A stretch of DNA of 64,000 nt from Undaria pinnatifida (GCA_012845835.1 JABAKD010000016.1:25460527-25524526), one strand, 5' to 3'. Numbered from the stretch's first letter, positions 1 to 12,797 are shown. Notes: generated by a model not told the origin, from the letters alone. Made by a program: numbers and translations.

Positions 1-100
1 GCCGTGGGAAGGGGGGCGGTGAGGAAGGGGGGAAGACCCGGTGGAGGGGGAGGGGGGGGGCGAGGGGGAACGGGTTGCGTCCTGCCCAAGAGTTGTTTGG

Positions 101-102
<2 letters not shown>

Positions 103-144
<42 letters not shown>

Positions 145-969
145 CTCACATTAACTCGCATAATCAAGCCCGTGGTCACAGAACAGGCTCCAGTCACTCT
201 GGAGCTGAGGAATACCCTAGGGAAAAACTTACACAACCCAAGGTGGTACACGCATATATCACAGCTGACGCAGTTCATGCCTCCACCAGAAACATATAAA
301 AAAAGTAAAATCGGGAGTTAGTCTACGATGTGCCAGGTCCATGCCGGTGCATACGAGTCATTACTCATGCCTGGAGAAACCAACCAATAAGTATTCCGAT
401 TGCCAACCAAGGAAGACCACCACGTATATATTACACGTAGTATCTATCACTGCACATACGCACGACAGGCGTAAGTCAATTGGAGAAAAGAAACAAAGAA
501 AAGAAAAGAAGATAAAGGAAAGTAAAGAAAAGAGAAGAAAGCGAACCAAAACGAAAAAGGAAAGAAAAGAGAAGAACAAGAAAAGCAAGAAAAGACGAGA
601 CAAAAAGCGGAAGCAAGGCCAGGAAAAAAGAAGCGAAAAAAGGAAAAAGAAAAAGAAGAAGAAAAATGTCATACTAGCAGACCCTTGGAACTGGGTAAGG
701 ATGGCATTGGGCTCACGGAGGGTATCACGTCCACCATCAATGGCACCGGGGACGGCGTACGATAGGGTGTGCTCGTCGCGCTTCCGTTTCCGCCATCCAA
801 GGCATCGGAGGAGCATGGAGCGGTGAACCTTGTGAAGCCGTCGTAGCCTGTCATAGTCAGGCTTCTTCGGGCTCCACGTTATGCAACCGTACAGCAGTGT
901 CTCGACCACCTGAGCTTTCAGCAACCGCACCTTTAACCGTAGAGACTGAAGTCTAAGTCTGGCCATCAT
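103..969 (-). mobile_element. non-LTR (LINE-type) retrotransposon 3' end with (AAC)n tail
   Basis: On the minus strand, in order: a reverse-transcriptase C-terminal fragment (969-667), a pyrimidine-rich stretch (about 660-485), a conserved 3' UTR (about 480-145), then (AAC)n at 144-103. The UTR and tail recur in sense orientation at 14180-14517 and 40545-40915 with the same order, which defines the element's 3' end. The 5' part is missing, as is usual for LINEs. Confidence 0.72.
667..969 (-). pseudogene. LINE reverse transcriptase C-terminal fragment
   Basis: The minus-strand translation includes KAQVVETLLYGCITWSPKKP and MLLRCLGWRKRKRDEHTLSY, the thumb/connection signature of LINE reverse transcriptases. 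There is no catalytic YxDD block. The frame appears disturbed after LSYA, where a short repeated sequence (also at 1065 and 13965) follows. Confidence 0.7.
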
Positions 970-1165
970 CGTCTAGAAGTTTGCGGGCCTTCCAATGGCC
1001 GTCATAACTTATTAATAGCGCAAGGCCGCCCTAAGTTATTCGCCTTGTTGCGTTCACCCCAACGTGCCATTGATGCACTGACTTGATACCCTCTTTGAGC
1101 CCAATACCGTCTTTAGTCAGTTCCTACGTAGGGTCTGCTGGTGTGGCGTTTTTGTTTCCTTTCCT
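958..1165 (+). repeat. inverted partial copy of the LINE-associated repeat
   Basis: The segment from ggccatcatcgtct to the start of a TTTCC tract recurs in direct orientation at 13855-14045. Its second half (about 1062-1160) matches the reverse complement of about 660-750, so the two lie head to head. Confidence 0.6.
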
Positions 1166-1194
1166 TACTTACCGTATGCTACACAAGATAACAC

Positions 1195-1545
1195 ACCCCG
1201 GGGAAAATTTTTGCGTTCCAAGGAAAAAGTAACACCGGGGGTGATATCCTGTGTAGAGTGTGTCTTATCTTATGTAGGCCGGGTGATAGCTGGCAGGTCG
1301 CCCCGCCCATGAAGGGAGGTGATATATTAGGGGGGGTGATAACGCTGAGGGCCGCCCGGTCCCCTAAAGGGGGGTGATAAACCAGGGGGTCTGACAACGC
1401 TGCAATTTGCCCGGGGGTGATAAACCAGGGGGGTGGATATCACTCCCGCACATTTGAACGGGGTGTGGTAATGAGGGGGTGTGATAAAAGGGGCGTTTTA
1501 TAAAAGGAGTGTGTGATAACCCTTGCTTGCGAATGATTGTTGCTG
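1195..1545. repeat. degenerate GGGGTGATAA-type repeat cluster
   Basis: At least eight G-rich units of the form GGGGTGATA or GGGTGTGATAA, spaced 20-60 bp (around 1230, 1282, 1317, 1336, 1371, 1411, 1478 and 1512). A similar motif in reverse complement occurs at 32556-32860. No coding signal. Confidence 0.55.
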
Positions 1546-1559
1546 CCGGCCACAATTAC

Positions 1560-2495
1560 CGATACCTGCTGATGAAGCACTTGCAGGGGTGTGATAACAT
1601 CGCTTCACCATGGAGCGCTCGTACCGGTAAATGCTGCTGCCGGGCACTGGCAGGTGTGTGGTATTGCAGATATGTGATGACCACGGTAGGTTGAGAAGGG
1701 GAGGTCGCGAACCCCCTGAAAGAAAGAAATCGCATTACCCCTGCGGTGGCCCCCGGTAAACCCTGTTCGAGAAAGCCTCGCAATAATCTACCGGTTAACA
1801 AGAGATACCGGTATGGTGCCGGTAATTGTCCATTACCGGTACTATCGCCTACCGGTAAAAGTACCGTACCCTACCGGCAGTTTATCGACTACGATCATCT
1901 CTACCTTACCAACGCAAAGAAAACGTATCTTGCCCAACATGGTGTGAGGCGGTGGTCGCAGAGCGCAAAAAAATACGGAATACGGCATTTCACATCACTA
2001 CAAAGAAAAGAGTACCACCGCTCGCACAGGTACCGGTACCTAGAAATTACGCCAAACGACCGACGACAAAAAATCGAAGACCTTTCAAACGACAATCTAA
2101 CGGCACAGGAGAGAGGTCCAACGTGGGGTTTCGCGGCCGATCAGTTACTCACGATCAACGAAAGAAGGAAAACGCCTGAACAAGAAAAAGCGCCGAGATA
2201 TGAGAAGAATACGAAGAGCCTCAGCCCCAGCATCGATCGCTTTCGATGCCTCACACATTTTCCTCGGTATCGCTTATCTCCAGCACCTCCACCGTGTCGT
2301 CATCATCGGCGAATTCCAGCACCTCCAGTTGGCGGCATTCAATGTCGGTTCAGACTGGTCCGCACTCGCGGCTACCGCGCTGTCGTCGGCGTCCAAGGGC
2401 TTCCCCTGGGCGTCGGCACCGAGCTCCTTGTTGGCCCAGGCCTCATCTTCGGAGCCGTCGAAAGGATGCAGCTACTGAGAAGGTGACCGGGGTGA
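1560..2495. other. unassigned; TACCGGTA-rich
   Basis: Short open frames are present, but none has a recognisable domain. The stretch is notable for five TACCGGTA palindromes. It may be the decayed front part of the copia element that starts at about 2497. Confidence 0.3.
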
Positions 2496-2496
2496 T

Positions 2497-3406
2497 AGTG
2501 CCTTCAATCAGAGATTTCCCACCAAACATCTCGGGGAGGTAGAGTGGTACATGGGCAGCGAGTACAAGAGGGATCGGGAGAAAGGTACTATGGAGATTTC
2601 TCAGACCCAGTTCATTCAGAGCGTACTAAATCGCTATGATGTTTCGAAATCCAGCCCCATCCCTGCAACCCCTTCCTTGGACCTCAGGCACGTGAGCGAA
2701 GAGGAGACCGTGGTGGATGTCCCGTTCCGCGAGATCATGGGGAGCCTGATGTGGATCGCGAACCAGACGAGGCCCGATATCGCGAATGCAGTTCGGGCAG
2801 TCGCCAGGTTTTCTCATGATCCCAAGCCGATTCACTACAAGGCGGCGCAGAAGATATTCGAGGATCTGAATGCCACGTCGGATTTAGGCTTGACTTTCAG
2901 GAGGGATAGTGACTTGGAGTCGGTGCAGATGGAGTTTGATTTAGAGACGTACGTACACGCGGACTACGCCCACAAGGCGGGGGACAGGCGTTCCGTTTCT
3001 GGTGTAGCTGTTTGCTGCGGGGGTACGCTAGTGTCTTGGTTCTCTAGGACACAAGTGTGTCACCCTATCTACCACTGAGCCAGAGTACGTAGCAATGGCA
3101 GATGGGGTTAAAGAGGCCCTATTTGTGAGGGGTATACTGGCATTTATGATGCCCAGTCTAGAGCCAATGAGCATTAGCACGTACGAAGACAACAAGGGGG
3201 CGATAGACTTAGCTGAAAACCCCTTGAGGTCGTCCAACAGTAAGCACATTGACGTACGGTACCATTTTCTCAGAAAGCTGGCTGCCAGTGGTGACATCTC
3301 AGTGCAGTATCTTCGAACGGAAGATCAGAATGCGGATATCCAGACGAAAGCTGTTGGTAAGCAGAGTTTCGAAAGACACCGCGATTTCCTTTTGTGCAAG
3401 AGTTAG
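2497..3406 (+). pseudogene. Ty1/copia pol remnant: RT C-terminus and RNase H
   Basis: Frame 1 reads EWYMGSEYKRDREKGTMEIS through LMWIANQTRPDIANAVRAVA to HADYAHKAGDRRSVSGVAVC, a copia RT end and RNase H start. Around 3048-3070 the frame shifts by one base. RNase H then continues with EYVAMADGVKEALFVRGIL, the catalytic-type EDNKGAIDLAENP and HIDVRYHFLRK, stopping at TAG 3404-3406. Gag, protease, integrase and the RT active site are absent. A putative LTR starts 137 bp further on. Confidence 0.88.
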
Positions 3407-3542
3407 GATTCAATATTTTCCTGGTCTTGCTAGTGGATCCCGTTATTGGAGGAAGGCATTGATGGTAGGCGGTTCGATCTACGTTTTCCCGATACCCACC
3501 GTGTCAACGCCTAGTCTTGTTAGTTGATACACCTAGGGAGGG

Positions 3543-3893
3543 TGTTGAATGTAGCTCATATCAACCAATATAATCTGGTACTCGGGGAACTACGGGATGA
3601 ACTGTAGCCCAGGAGTAATATGTGGAAAGTCTGTTGGCTATAGCGAACGGGACACTGCGGGGTATCCGCCATGGTGAGAATTGTTACATTGTGGCCAGTT
3701 GATGGACAGTGTATTTGTGGTTTGGGGAGGTACGGGGGGTTATGGCTCGTGGGCGAGCGTGGTGGTGAGCAGCTTGTGCCCCCCTCCATTCCACTCTTCT
3801 CTACACCCACCTCTCCACGTATTCTCCGTTTTCACTTGGGTACTGCTGTAATATTCAAGACATAAACACCTTCTTTTTTCTCGGGCATACTGC
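3543..3893 (+). mobile_element. putative 3' LTR of the copia element
   Basis: A purine-rich tract (ctagggaggg) precedes TGTTGAATGTAG, the usual polypurine-tract/LTR junction in copia elements. The segment ends in a T-rich stretch (cataaacaccttctttttt) and ...ACTGCA, which resembles an LTR 3' end. No matching 5' LTR is in the window, so the boundaries are inferred. Confidence 0.5.
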
Positions 3894-6014
3894 AGAGGGC
3901 CGTACTTTGTCTAAGCACACAGCTCGGGGCTGTTGTTGCTACTCCGTCTCCTGAACATCACTGTCATTGAATATGGAAAAGGAATTGTTTTAAAGCACAA
4001 GGGTTTCCTAGTGGCAACCCGGGGTAGTACAATGAATCGGGTACTGTCAGCTATTGATGCAAAAGCCGGCCGTTCCGACGCGGATGCATGGAGTGGGAAG
4101 TGGACGCGAAGCCGAAGGTCGTCTTTTTATTGATGCATTAAGTCAAACGAACGTTTTATCAGTCGTGGCATGTCCGCCAAGTTTCAATCGAATTACCCCC
4201 TCGAACACCCTCTTGCTGAGCATATTCCGTGGTGCTGGAGGATCAAGAGGTCGCGAAATCCGGCTGGAACCTCACCGCCACTAGTAGGGTGGCGAGAACC
4301 GTTCGGTTATCGCGCATCGTGTTCGCCGCTGACAAACATATGTTGTATATGAGGCACCCCACTATGGTTGCGAAACTCGCAAATAACACCGAAAGTAATT
4401 CAAATCAACATTCCACCCACCGGTGCCGAGAATGAGATGCACTGCGACGTCGCGTCCTGGGCTGCAGCTCGTATGGTTGCTGTCGATCCGGACGGTTTCG
4501 AAGGCCTCCTAACCAGCATGGGCGCCACCAAGGCTTAGCGCTCTAGACGAAGCACCACAAGATCACGTTCGTCTCCTGATGGCAAAGGTGGATAAAGCTG
4601 CCCAAAAATGAATGGAAAGCGAGGCTTTCGGTGATCACGCCCACGCAGAGCCAGTAGATATCCCGGGAATGTTCCTGAAGGAAAATGCACCAGCAGATTC
4701 GCCGGCTACGTGAGGTTCCACTTCCACCGGGCAGCCGTCCCGTCCAAGCCTGTGGGCGGCGAGTGCCCCTGAAATGTACAGATCATGGTATCGCTGAGAT
4801 GGTGGTAGCAGCGTTGGAATCCCTGCATGCCAGTCAGGAAAGGCGGTTGTGGCGAAATCGCCATCGGTGAAAGTGCAGGTGTAGCCGGACAGCCCGATGG
4901 CATGGAACGCAGATTCTACCGTGTACAGATAAAAAAAGCTTGCGCTTTGGAAGCAGCCACCGCAGGAGAGTCCATTACCTTTGATTCTGCCAAAGACAAC
5001 TCCGGAAATGTGCCGGTACAGCATATTATGGACATCGACTACAGCGCAGTAGACACACACGTGCGAACGGGACGCAGCCCCCCGTTCAAGGACCGGCTTC
5101 GCTCAATCTGCCTCCCACATCACGTCCGCTCCCGTCCGGCTCAGCATTCAAATTTGCTTGGCCGCTTCTTTATTGCCGCCCTCGTCGTGTGGCCTTGTAG
5201 AGTCCCTCCTGGAACAGAGTGCAGCACCCTACTCTCCGTGACCCGGTTAGAGGGATGCGTTTAGAGCGACGCTTGCATCCCACACGTTCTCACCAGCACC
5301 TCCCGCCCTCGGCGAACATTTCCTCTTCCATCATGACACCCGACACAGCCGCCGCCTTCATCCCCGACGATCGTTCTCTCAAGCGACATCTACCCCCTCC
5401 GATACCCTGGCAACCAAGCGGTCTCACATATATCCATTCCAACACTTGTGGAGGCTAACTTGGTGTTTCAGCCAGGGGCTTCAGCTTTTACAGGGCGCAA
5501 CATGGTCATTCTTTTTTCTTCCCCGAGATGATCCTCTTTCAAGTAGGGCGGCTTTCGTCTCAGACGGGCACCAACGGGCGCCACACTGTCCCGCTCTCAG
5601 GCTCCACCGACTTCGAGCCGGGCGACTTTTTCGGGGTCTATGTTCCCCCACTGGTCCAAGTACCGTTATCTACCCTTGGCCACCCTTCCTTGGACGCCCC
5701 CCCGCCCTTCTCTATCCCGAACGTATATGCCCTTTACTATAGCATCTCCGTGGCCAGATATGGCCCGCCGTCAGCAGCCCCCCTTCCCGCACTGAAGGCC
5801 CCAAGTCCGCAACTCCTTGTACGCCTCGAAAGCGGCCAACGAACAAGTTGCCTCCGCTTCTGAAACCGTTCGCCGTGGAACCTACGCGAGGTCACGTCCC
5901 AGGTCCACCGTTGTGGATGGCCACCATCGGTGATCGACGAATTTGGGGGCGTGTTTTGCTAATTCCATGACGTCTTCTCTACATGAAAGACCGACTTTGC
6001 GTTGTTCTCCTTGA
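3894..6014. other. unassigned, probably decayed element sequence
   Basis: Several mid-length open frames on both strands (4635-5060 minus, 4827-5264 plus, 5528-5863 plus) lack recognisable motifs. Its position between copia and gypsy remnants suggests degraded retroelement sequence, but no domain supports this. Confidence 0.3.
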
Positions 6015-6880
6015 TCACGGACAAGATTACAGTTCCCCTGTGCAGTGTCCCGGTCATCTCCGGCCCATACCGTATTAACCCCAGCACCCTGTCAAGAAAG
6101 TAGACGCTCTCCTCGACCAAACCCTGGCCGCCGCACTCATCTAACACTTGACTTCACCGTGCCCCAGCCCCATGGTCACCATCCTCAAAACTGAGAGAGG
6201 AGTTGGAATCACCATCAACTACGACGAATTCAACGCCATCAGCCTCTTCGGACAGCTCGCCACCCGCCACGCCGACGAGATCCTTAACTCGCTGGGTGAA
6301 GGACGCGTTTTCTACCTGTTCGAGTTGCTATTCTCTTTTTACCAGATCACCATCAACCAGGACGCAACCCTCCTTACAGCAGCCTGGACGCCTGACCGAC
6401 TGTTCGAGACGCCTGGCATGCCGCAAGGCAAGCGCTACCCCCGGCGGATTCGTCGCGGTATTAGATGAGGTTATCAGAAGGCTTACGCGTCGCTGCGTGC
6501 ATTGACGACGTCATAGTATAGGACCCCGATCCCATCGCCCACAACGCAAACATCCGAGCCCTTTTCGAACGCCTACGAAATCAAGACCTTAAACGTCTCC
6601 TCGCCAAGGCCAAAATTTGCGCCAGCAACACCAATTTCTTGGGACACACGATATTCCCCACCAGTGGTAGCCTTGATGACAAAGTCGCTGCCCCCATGAC
6701 CATGTCGACGAACCAGAAGCAAGACCACTCACTTTCAGTCATAGGGCACTTGGGAGCATCGCTAAGATCGGCGAGTACAAATACCGCGTCCGGCGTTGCC
6801 CAGAGTTCCTCTCCGTCTACACGTACATGCAGGAATACCTTAACGGCTCGGTCAACAGCAACGCCAACTTCATTTCCCGC
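6015..6880 (+). pseudogene. Ty3/gypsy reverse transcriptase remnant
   Basis: Across shifted frames the plus strand gives the gypsy RT order: GVGITINYDEFNAISLFGQL, EILNSLGEGRVF, a PDRLFETPGMPQG-type block (about 6390-6430), GGFVAVLDEVIRRL (about 6440-6480), a CIDDVIV-like catalytic box (about 6495-6515), AKAKICASNTNFLGHTI (about 6605-6650) and an RNase H-end-like NSNANFISRLPQ (about 6855-6890). Stops and at least three frameshifts break it, and most of RNase H is deleted. Confidence 0.8.
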
Positions 6881-7589
6881 CTTCCTCAGCTAGCAACTAC
6901 GCCGACCGCATCGGACCCAACCCCTTCAACAGTCCCTACACGGTCGGTATATGCCTCATCAGTCCCTTCGGCTTCACGCAGTGCGACCCTACTATGCCGG
7001 TTATCGGCGTAGGTGGGATCGTTCCCCCTCCCTCCTATCTCCAGTCATCCACTCCCCCCCTTCACCGAAGACGGCCTTCGCGACTTCCGCAGGCTGGGAC
7101 TCCATGTGTCCATCGTCAACCCCATCTCCGCCCGGAAAATCGTCGTCGGGCCTATTTCCACAGACGTCTCTACCTCCGTGGACGCTCGCCAGCCCAGAAG
7201 AAAACCGTCGTGGACGCCGGTGCTCGTCGTGGCTATGAGTTTAGGCCGGCTGTCGCCAACTCGCCATCCACTATTGGGTCCATGGTGCAAGCCCCTTCGG
7301 ATGTGACATATTTTATAACCCGTCAGCGCGTCGTCGCCACCGTCGAACCCCTCGGGCCACAACAGATTATGGTTTCGGCCGCAGAGCACCGGAAACTGTA
7401 CCCACAAATTATACAGCCCATGCCTGCGCCCCCGGTCAAGGTCCATTCCACTGGTTTCTTCCCAGGAGACGTGGGAAGTTGACTGCGGGACCCTCCACGG
7501 GTCAGGAACACCGCGAGATAGCCCGTCACCATTCGTCGTACCCCTCATTCCATGCATTGCAACGATTTGCAGTCCCAAGCTAGCCCTCC
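6881..7589. other. unassigned region after the gypsy remnant
   Basis: Open frames of 162 codons (6994-7482, plus) and 191 codons (7045-7620, minus) overlap each other and show no recognisable domain. Probably downstream gypsy sequence. Confidence 0.25.
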
Positions 7590-7935
7590 GTGTCGTTGGG
7601 TTTCCAAGCGGTACTCCCACTGCCGCCAGGGTAAAGTAAGGCTGGAAAATCCGTAGGGGGGTTCGCTCCTGACGTTACCGGGCAACCACGCATAGCAAAC
7701 GCCTGCGCCGCAAACTGGTCGTACCAGGTGAAAGGGCCCTGACGGTTGGCGAAGGCGTACGGTCGGTGCGCTCGCAGAAAGGCGTTGACGGCCTCCTCTT
7801 GTCCGTGCTGCTGCAGAAAGCCTCTGTAGCGATTGACTCATTGGTTCTCCCGGAGGGCGGTGATAGTTGACTGTGGAACCATCCGCGTAATAGACTTCCA
7901 GCAGATGTTCGAAATACACCCACGAGTTAGTTATA
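7590..7935 (-). pseudogene. unrecognised coding-like fragment, one frameshift
   Basis: The minus strand reads NSWVYFEHLLEVYYADGSTV, then after a one-base shift near 7835 RYRGFLQQHGQEEAVNAFLR followed by FTWYDQFAAQAFAMRG. Both parts have protein-like composition, unlike the surrounding noise. I do not recognise the family; its position next to the gypsy remnant suggests an element protein. Confidence 0.35.
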
Positions 7936-8199
7936 CGCTGACGAGGTAGCCCGTCACCGCGCTTTTTAACAATGAGGACGTCATGGACTCAGTCCTCCTA
8001 TATAGCTAGAAAAACAATTCGAGGTTCCAGCCTCGATCGCCGTGTCACTGGTCGTCGTATTCATACCCCCGCTGCCCCCGCCCCTCCCGAAACTAAGCCT
8101 TCACCACCCCCGAGGAGCCATCGTCACAGTCGCAGCTAAGGAAATCGCGCCTACGCACCGCCACCACCACCCGACACCGCCATCACCCCCCGACACAAC

Positions 8200-8261
8200 C
8201 ACCGACGCCGACACCGACACCGACGCCGACGCCGACGCCGACACCGGCACCGACACCGACA

Positions 8262-8352
<91 letters not shown>

Positions 8353-8377
8353 GGACACGGACACCGACACCGACACG

Positions 8378-8431
<54 letters not shown>

Positions 8432-8500
8432 AGCAACATGAGTCACCGACACCGCCACCGACACCGACACCAGCAACATGAGTCACCGACACCGCCACCG
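8200..8500. repeat. (CCGACA)n hexanucleotide array plus 40-bp duplication
   Basis: About 230 bp of CGACAC/CGACGC hexamers, followed by two 40-bp copies containing CAGCAACATGAGTC (at 8431 and 8471). Any frame through it gives dipeptide repeats such as Thr-Asp, which is a by-product of the repeat. Confidence 0.9.
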
Positions 8501-8984
8501 CCGCTACCGTCACCGCTCCCCCCAGGGCCGGGGTTCCTTATATCCCGCCTTGTGCGCCGAGCACCACCCACCACACGACCCCTAGCTCGCCGTATATATA
8601 ATAACCTCGTTGGTTGTGGAGTTCTCACCTCCTTGGGAAGCCGCACCGGGCGCGAGTTCGACCTTCGAGGCGGTTGATGGTAGCTCAACAGCGTTCGGTT
8701 TGATGCTCCGGGTCCGGACGCAGCTCGTCACATCAAATGCCTCCAGAAGCATGCCACACAGTTGGCGGAACGTACACAATGCGAACATCTGGTCGTTCGT
8801 CTGCCGTTACCTGTGCCAACAAGGACGCAATCGACACTGCTGCACTGTCTCTCGCAGATTGTGGCGGCAAAGGTGAGCATCAGCGGAAATTGCATGTTGA
8901 TGTACCGAGCCGATCCGAAGGATCTACGTCGTTCCGGGTTTATACAAAACAGCCTGTACCATGTTCCAACCGTCGACGTCCCAA

Positions 8985-9900
8985 GCCATGGGACATCCCA
9001 TGTGAAACTTGACAACCTATGGCACGACACATCCTATAGGAACTACATACGACGTTCCATGGGACATCCCATGGAATGTTCTACGAGGCTTCCCGCAGGT
9101 CATTCCATACTATAACCCACGGGATGTACCATAGATCACCCCACAATACATCCTGCGGTGGCCCAGAAGCTCCCTTAAGCTAGCTCCTGGTTGCCATTGG
9201 AGTAATTGCTTTCTTGAATTCCTCATTTCCAGAGTTCTAACCAAAGTCAAAGCCTCATAAACACGAGATTCGATGCGTTTAGCACGCGGACAGGGGTTTG
9301 ACCTTTCAGCTCTTCGTCCTTTAGCACTTTACAGCTTCCTTTTAGTTTATTTCTTTCCACTTTTTCTTCCATTCATTGGGTGTGTTGACAACTAAACACC
9401 AGGTGATCCAGGCAGTGTACTCAGCCGAGTACCCTGTCCCGTGGGACAGATGTTCCGACTAGGCAGATGAAACCATCCGCGTGATGAAGCGCCCGTCCGT
9501 CCAATGCCCACAGAGAGAACCTCCACTACTGTCCACCCGATGCGCCGTGGTTAAGACCACGGCCCATCGTACTAATCCGTTCCCACGCTTGGCCGACGCA
9601 ACACCATAGGGCACCCCATGTAATACCACAGGACGAGCTATTGGACATACCATCCCTAGCTTGGCCACAACATTGAATCCCATGGGACGTCCTATGGGAC
9701 ATCCCATAGGAAATACTTCCTATGTCCCATGGAGAGCCCCTTGGGGTAAACCATGGGATGTCCCATTGAACGTTCCATGGGATGGCCCATTGCTGTCCCA
9801 CTAGATGTCAAATATCCTCGGGGCTGTTCCACGGGATGGCCCATGACATGTTCCATGATATGTCCTGTGGGGTGATATTTCACGATACGTCCCACGGGAA
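8985..9900. repeat. clusters of CCATGGGACATCCCATGG-type palindromes
   Basis: Palindromic TCCCATGGGA-like motifs recur at about 8990, 9060, 9680-9720, 9725-9790 and 9840-9900, often joined as two half-palindromes around ACATCCC. The 9150-9640 stretch between clusters has none and no gene. Confidence 0.55.
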
Positions 9901-9959
9901 TCCAAGTAATGCACATGGCCCTCCAGCTCGGTCCCCGGTGCCTGACCGCGGCGGCGGCT

Positions 9960-12770
9960 GCGCGCAAGTAGGTAGGCGCCCAAAGCCCTGATGCGAGCGA
10001 TAGGGGGGGGGGGGGGAGGGGTACTCGATATTCACACATGGCCGTCGTCGTATGACCATAGAACCCTCGTCGGCGGGGATGACCTTAGGAACACCAACGA
10101 TATCGCCTCCACCTGTCACCCACGTAAGCCGCTCTCTGAAGCATCGAGGTCTCCAAATGGCTCACAATGCGGAAGAAACCGAGTTCTTGTAGTTGGGGCG
10201 GCGTCAAGGCGGTTGTCACCTGACGCCCAGGCGTCCACAGCCGAGAAGTGATGGGATTGGAGGCTTCACAAACTGTCGGCGGAATCAGATTTGAAGCGGT
10301 GAATGTTGTGGAAGGAGTTGAGCCTCGCCATGTGTGGCGAGCAGTTGCAAACGATCCCAATTCCACGTGTCTGCGAAGGCGTTGGTAGGGAAGATTTAAA
10401 AGGTGTCCTCAAACAATTTCAGATATTGGAGTTTGACATTGCTTTGCTTTCTGATGTCGACGAGGTTACAATTCGGGTTGATGGTGACTCTCTGAGCTAT
10501 GCCACGCAGCGCCTGGTGGTGACCTCTCTGACCTCAACGGCCGTGTTGAGGGCGGTCAAGGCCCTCAGTCCTTCAACAGTGCTCCCCGTGGTAGCCGGAC
10601 TGGGGCTCTAAAAGGATCCCGCCCCCGTCGACGGGAGTTTCATGAGGTCTCCAACTATGATGAGATTGAGGCCCCCACAACAAGGCCGGTGGTCGCTCAG
10701 AAGTCCCGTCTGACGCTCACCCTGTACGGCCACCTGCATTCCTTGAATGTTCGTCAGACCAAGCCGACGCTGGCAATGTTGCACATCTTGTCGACAAGGA
10801 TCTAGTCCACGGCAGTCATGGCGTTTTGAAGATCAGCTAGCTTCGCTCCGTTCAGAAAGCTTTGGTCGGCGGCCTGACGTCGGTTGCTCTGAACGGCAAG
10901 CTCACGGATCCTGTGGATGGTTGGTGGCGAGATGTATAAGGCCGGGGGGGGGCGGGGGAGGAGGGTGAGGGTGTGAGCGACCGCACTCTGCATAGGAACT
11001 ATTGCAACACTCCGGCGGGAGAATGGTGTATTGCAAGCGTGTTGAGAGGTGGTGCTGCGGGCGTAGTCGCGTCACAAATGCTCGGCTTAGTGCCCAATAC
11101 AGGCAATCTTCCAACAACAAAAGACAACCCACGAACTCCAACGTTCACCCAATGTCGACCACCGCGTTCTCGGTAGGCAATAGCCACAAGACTGTGTGTT
11201 TCGAACAACTTGGCGATCTCATTGATGGCACCGTCTTAGTATCAACCGTTCCCGTCGGTGTATCCGTAAGAGTTGAAGCCATTGCCGGACGACTTATGCC
11301 GTGGGTGCCGCCAACTCCGCTTGTCGACACGCTTCACAATGGTGTTGAAAACAGCTGCCGCTTGGCGTTGAGCATGAACGCTAGTGCGCCGTTGAGAGTG
11401 GCAAGAACTGCGCCCGATCTCCTCGCTATGCCGCTGCCACTACCACTGCCACCGCTTCTTCCCGGTCGCTACCAACGAAGAAGAGTGGGCGAAGCGCGGC
11501 TGACCACTAGCATTCCGGCATACTCGCGGACGCCAACTTCCCCATTCTAGATATCCATTCTCCAGTTCGCCGTCGTCGCCGCCACTACAGCACCACCTGA
11601 CGTCGACATTGAACAGCAGCGCCCTCCTCCTTTCTGTGGTAATGTCCTCGTTGTTGTCGTCACTGTCGCTTTCACTGAACCTTTACTTGCTGTCGCCACG
11701 CTTTCCCCCTCTTAGCAGCGGCACCTCAACGGGGTCTGCAGGTCGTCCGCTAACCACGTGGTGAGACCACCTTGGATTCCCAGCGCACACTCTCGCCAGG
11801 TGTCCACCAGGTTTTGGTTGCCGCGCCAGATCCACCATGGCAGTGAGCTCACCGTCCTAACCGCTTCATTTGATACGTAGACACCCGATTGCGGCCGAAG
11901 CGCCATCAGGCTATTGCGAAAAAAACCGATATATCGCTCTCCCGAGGCATGCACGAGGAGAATTGCCTGAAGCAAATGACGCAGTTACGACGACAACGGC
12001 GAAGTATCTTGGCACAACTGTTGCGCTTGAACATGGTAGTGAACTCCGAGTATAGAATCGCCTCCATATTTCAATGAGTCAGGGCAGAGCTGAATCCTCG
12101 CGTTGTTGCCCACCATGGTGGCGTAAGCATACTACAGGCCACGCCTGACAGCAAGCCTCCCTGTCCCCGCTGCAATCACTTCAACGTCCGTGAACTGCTT
12201 GCTCGCTCTCACGAATGCGACATTGTATACGACGCTCTGCGACCGAGTGGTAACAGGTAACTCACATCCTGTATGCCCATTTATTTGCGCGGGGTTCATA
12301 TCATGGCCATTTTGTGTAGAATCTGAAGTAGCGTCAGCATGCTCTCATAACCGACGGCCTGCGTGGCAGCGGCAGTCATAAGCTGAATTATCATCCGCTG
12401 CAACATTTACCTGTGGGTACTGCCGGTACCGACAATGAAGGAGATGTCCACAACCGTCCCCCAAGCCAGAAGCTGCCACTTGTGGTGCCCGTTGATGCGC
12501 TAGCCGTTCCTCCCCCGCCCTTTCCGGTGGCGAAGCGTTGGGTGGCGTCACAACCTGCCAATAATCAACGCGATCGGTCCAGGGGCTGTTAAGAGGGTGC
12601 GCCCAAAGGGTCAAGTCGCTGTTGCAGGCATTAGAAAACCATGTTGATAGTGCCTGTTTTTGATACATTGCATGCCACGTTTGATGTGTCAATGATCTCG
12701 AGTTTCAGGTTCGTACGCCTTTCTCGGCTCCAAGTCTCGTCCGACTAGTCGGGATTCCGTTGCGAGCTCC
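9960..12770. other. unassigned; coding-like fragments without recognised domains
   Basis: Contains homopolymer G runs (10002-10016 and about 10945), a 102-codon frame at 10303-10611 with even composition (EVTIRVDGDSLSYATQRLVV), a related frame to about 10800, and a 182-codon frame at 11002-11550. None was recognised. Broken stops suggest degraded element genes rather than host exons. Confidence 0.25.
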
Positions 12771-12776
12771 TTCAAC

Positions 12777-12797
12777 CCCCCCCCCCCCCCCCCCCCG
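12777..12797. repeat. poly-C homopolymer
   Basis: About 20 consecutive C. Such runs recur through the window (for example poly-G at 42047-42074, 39650-39667 and 38741-38755). Confidence 0.9.

Noticed and set aside
341-826. Lys/Arg/Glu-rich 161-codon frame
   Set aside because: It is the purine-rich complement of the LINE polypyrimidine tract plus antisense of the RT fragment.
8042-8677. Long open frames giving Thr-Asp, Ser-Val or Gly-Val repeats
   Set aside because: Produced in several frames and on both strands by the hexanucleotide array; no independent coding signal.
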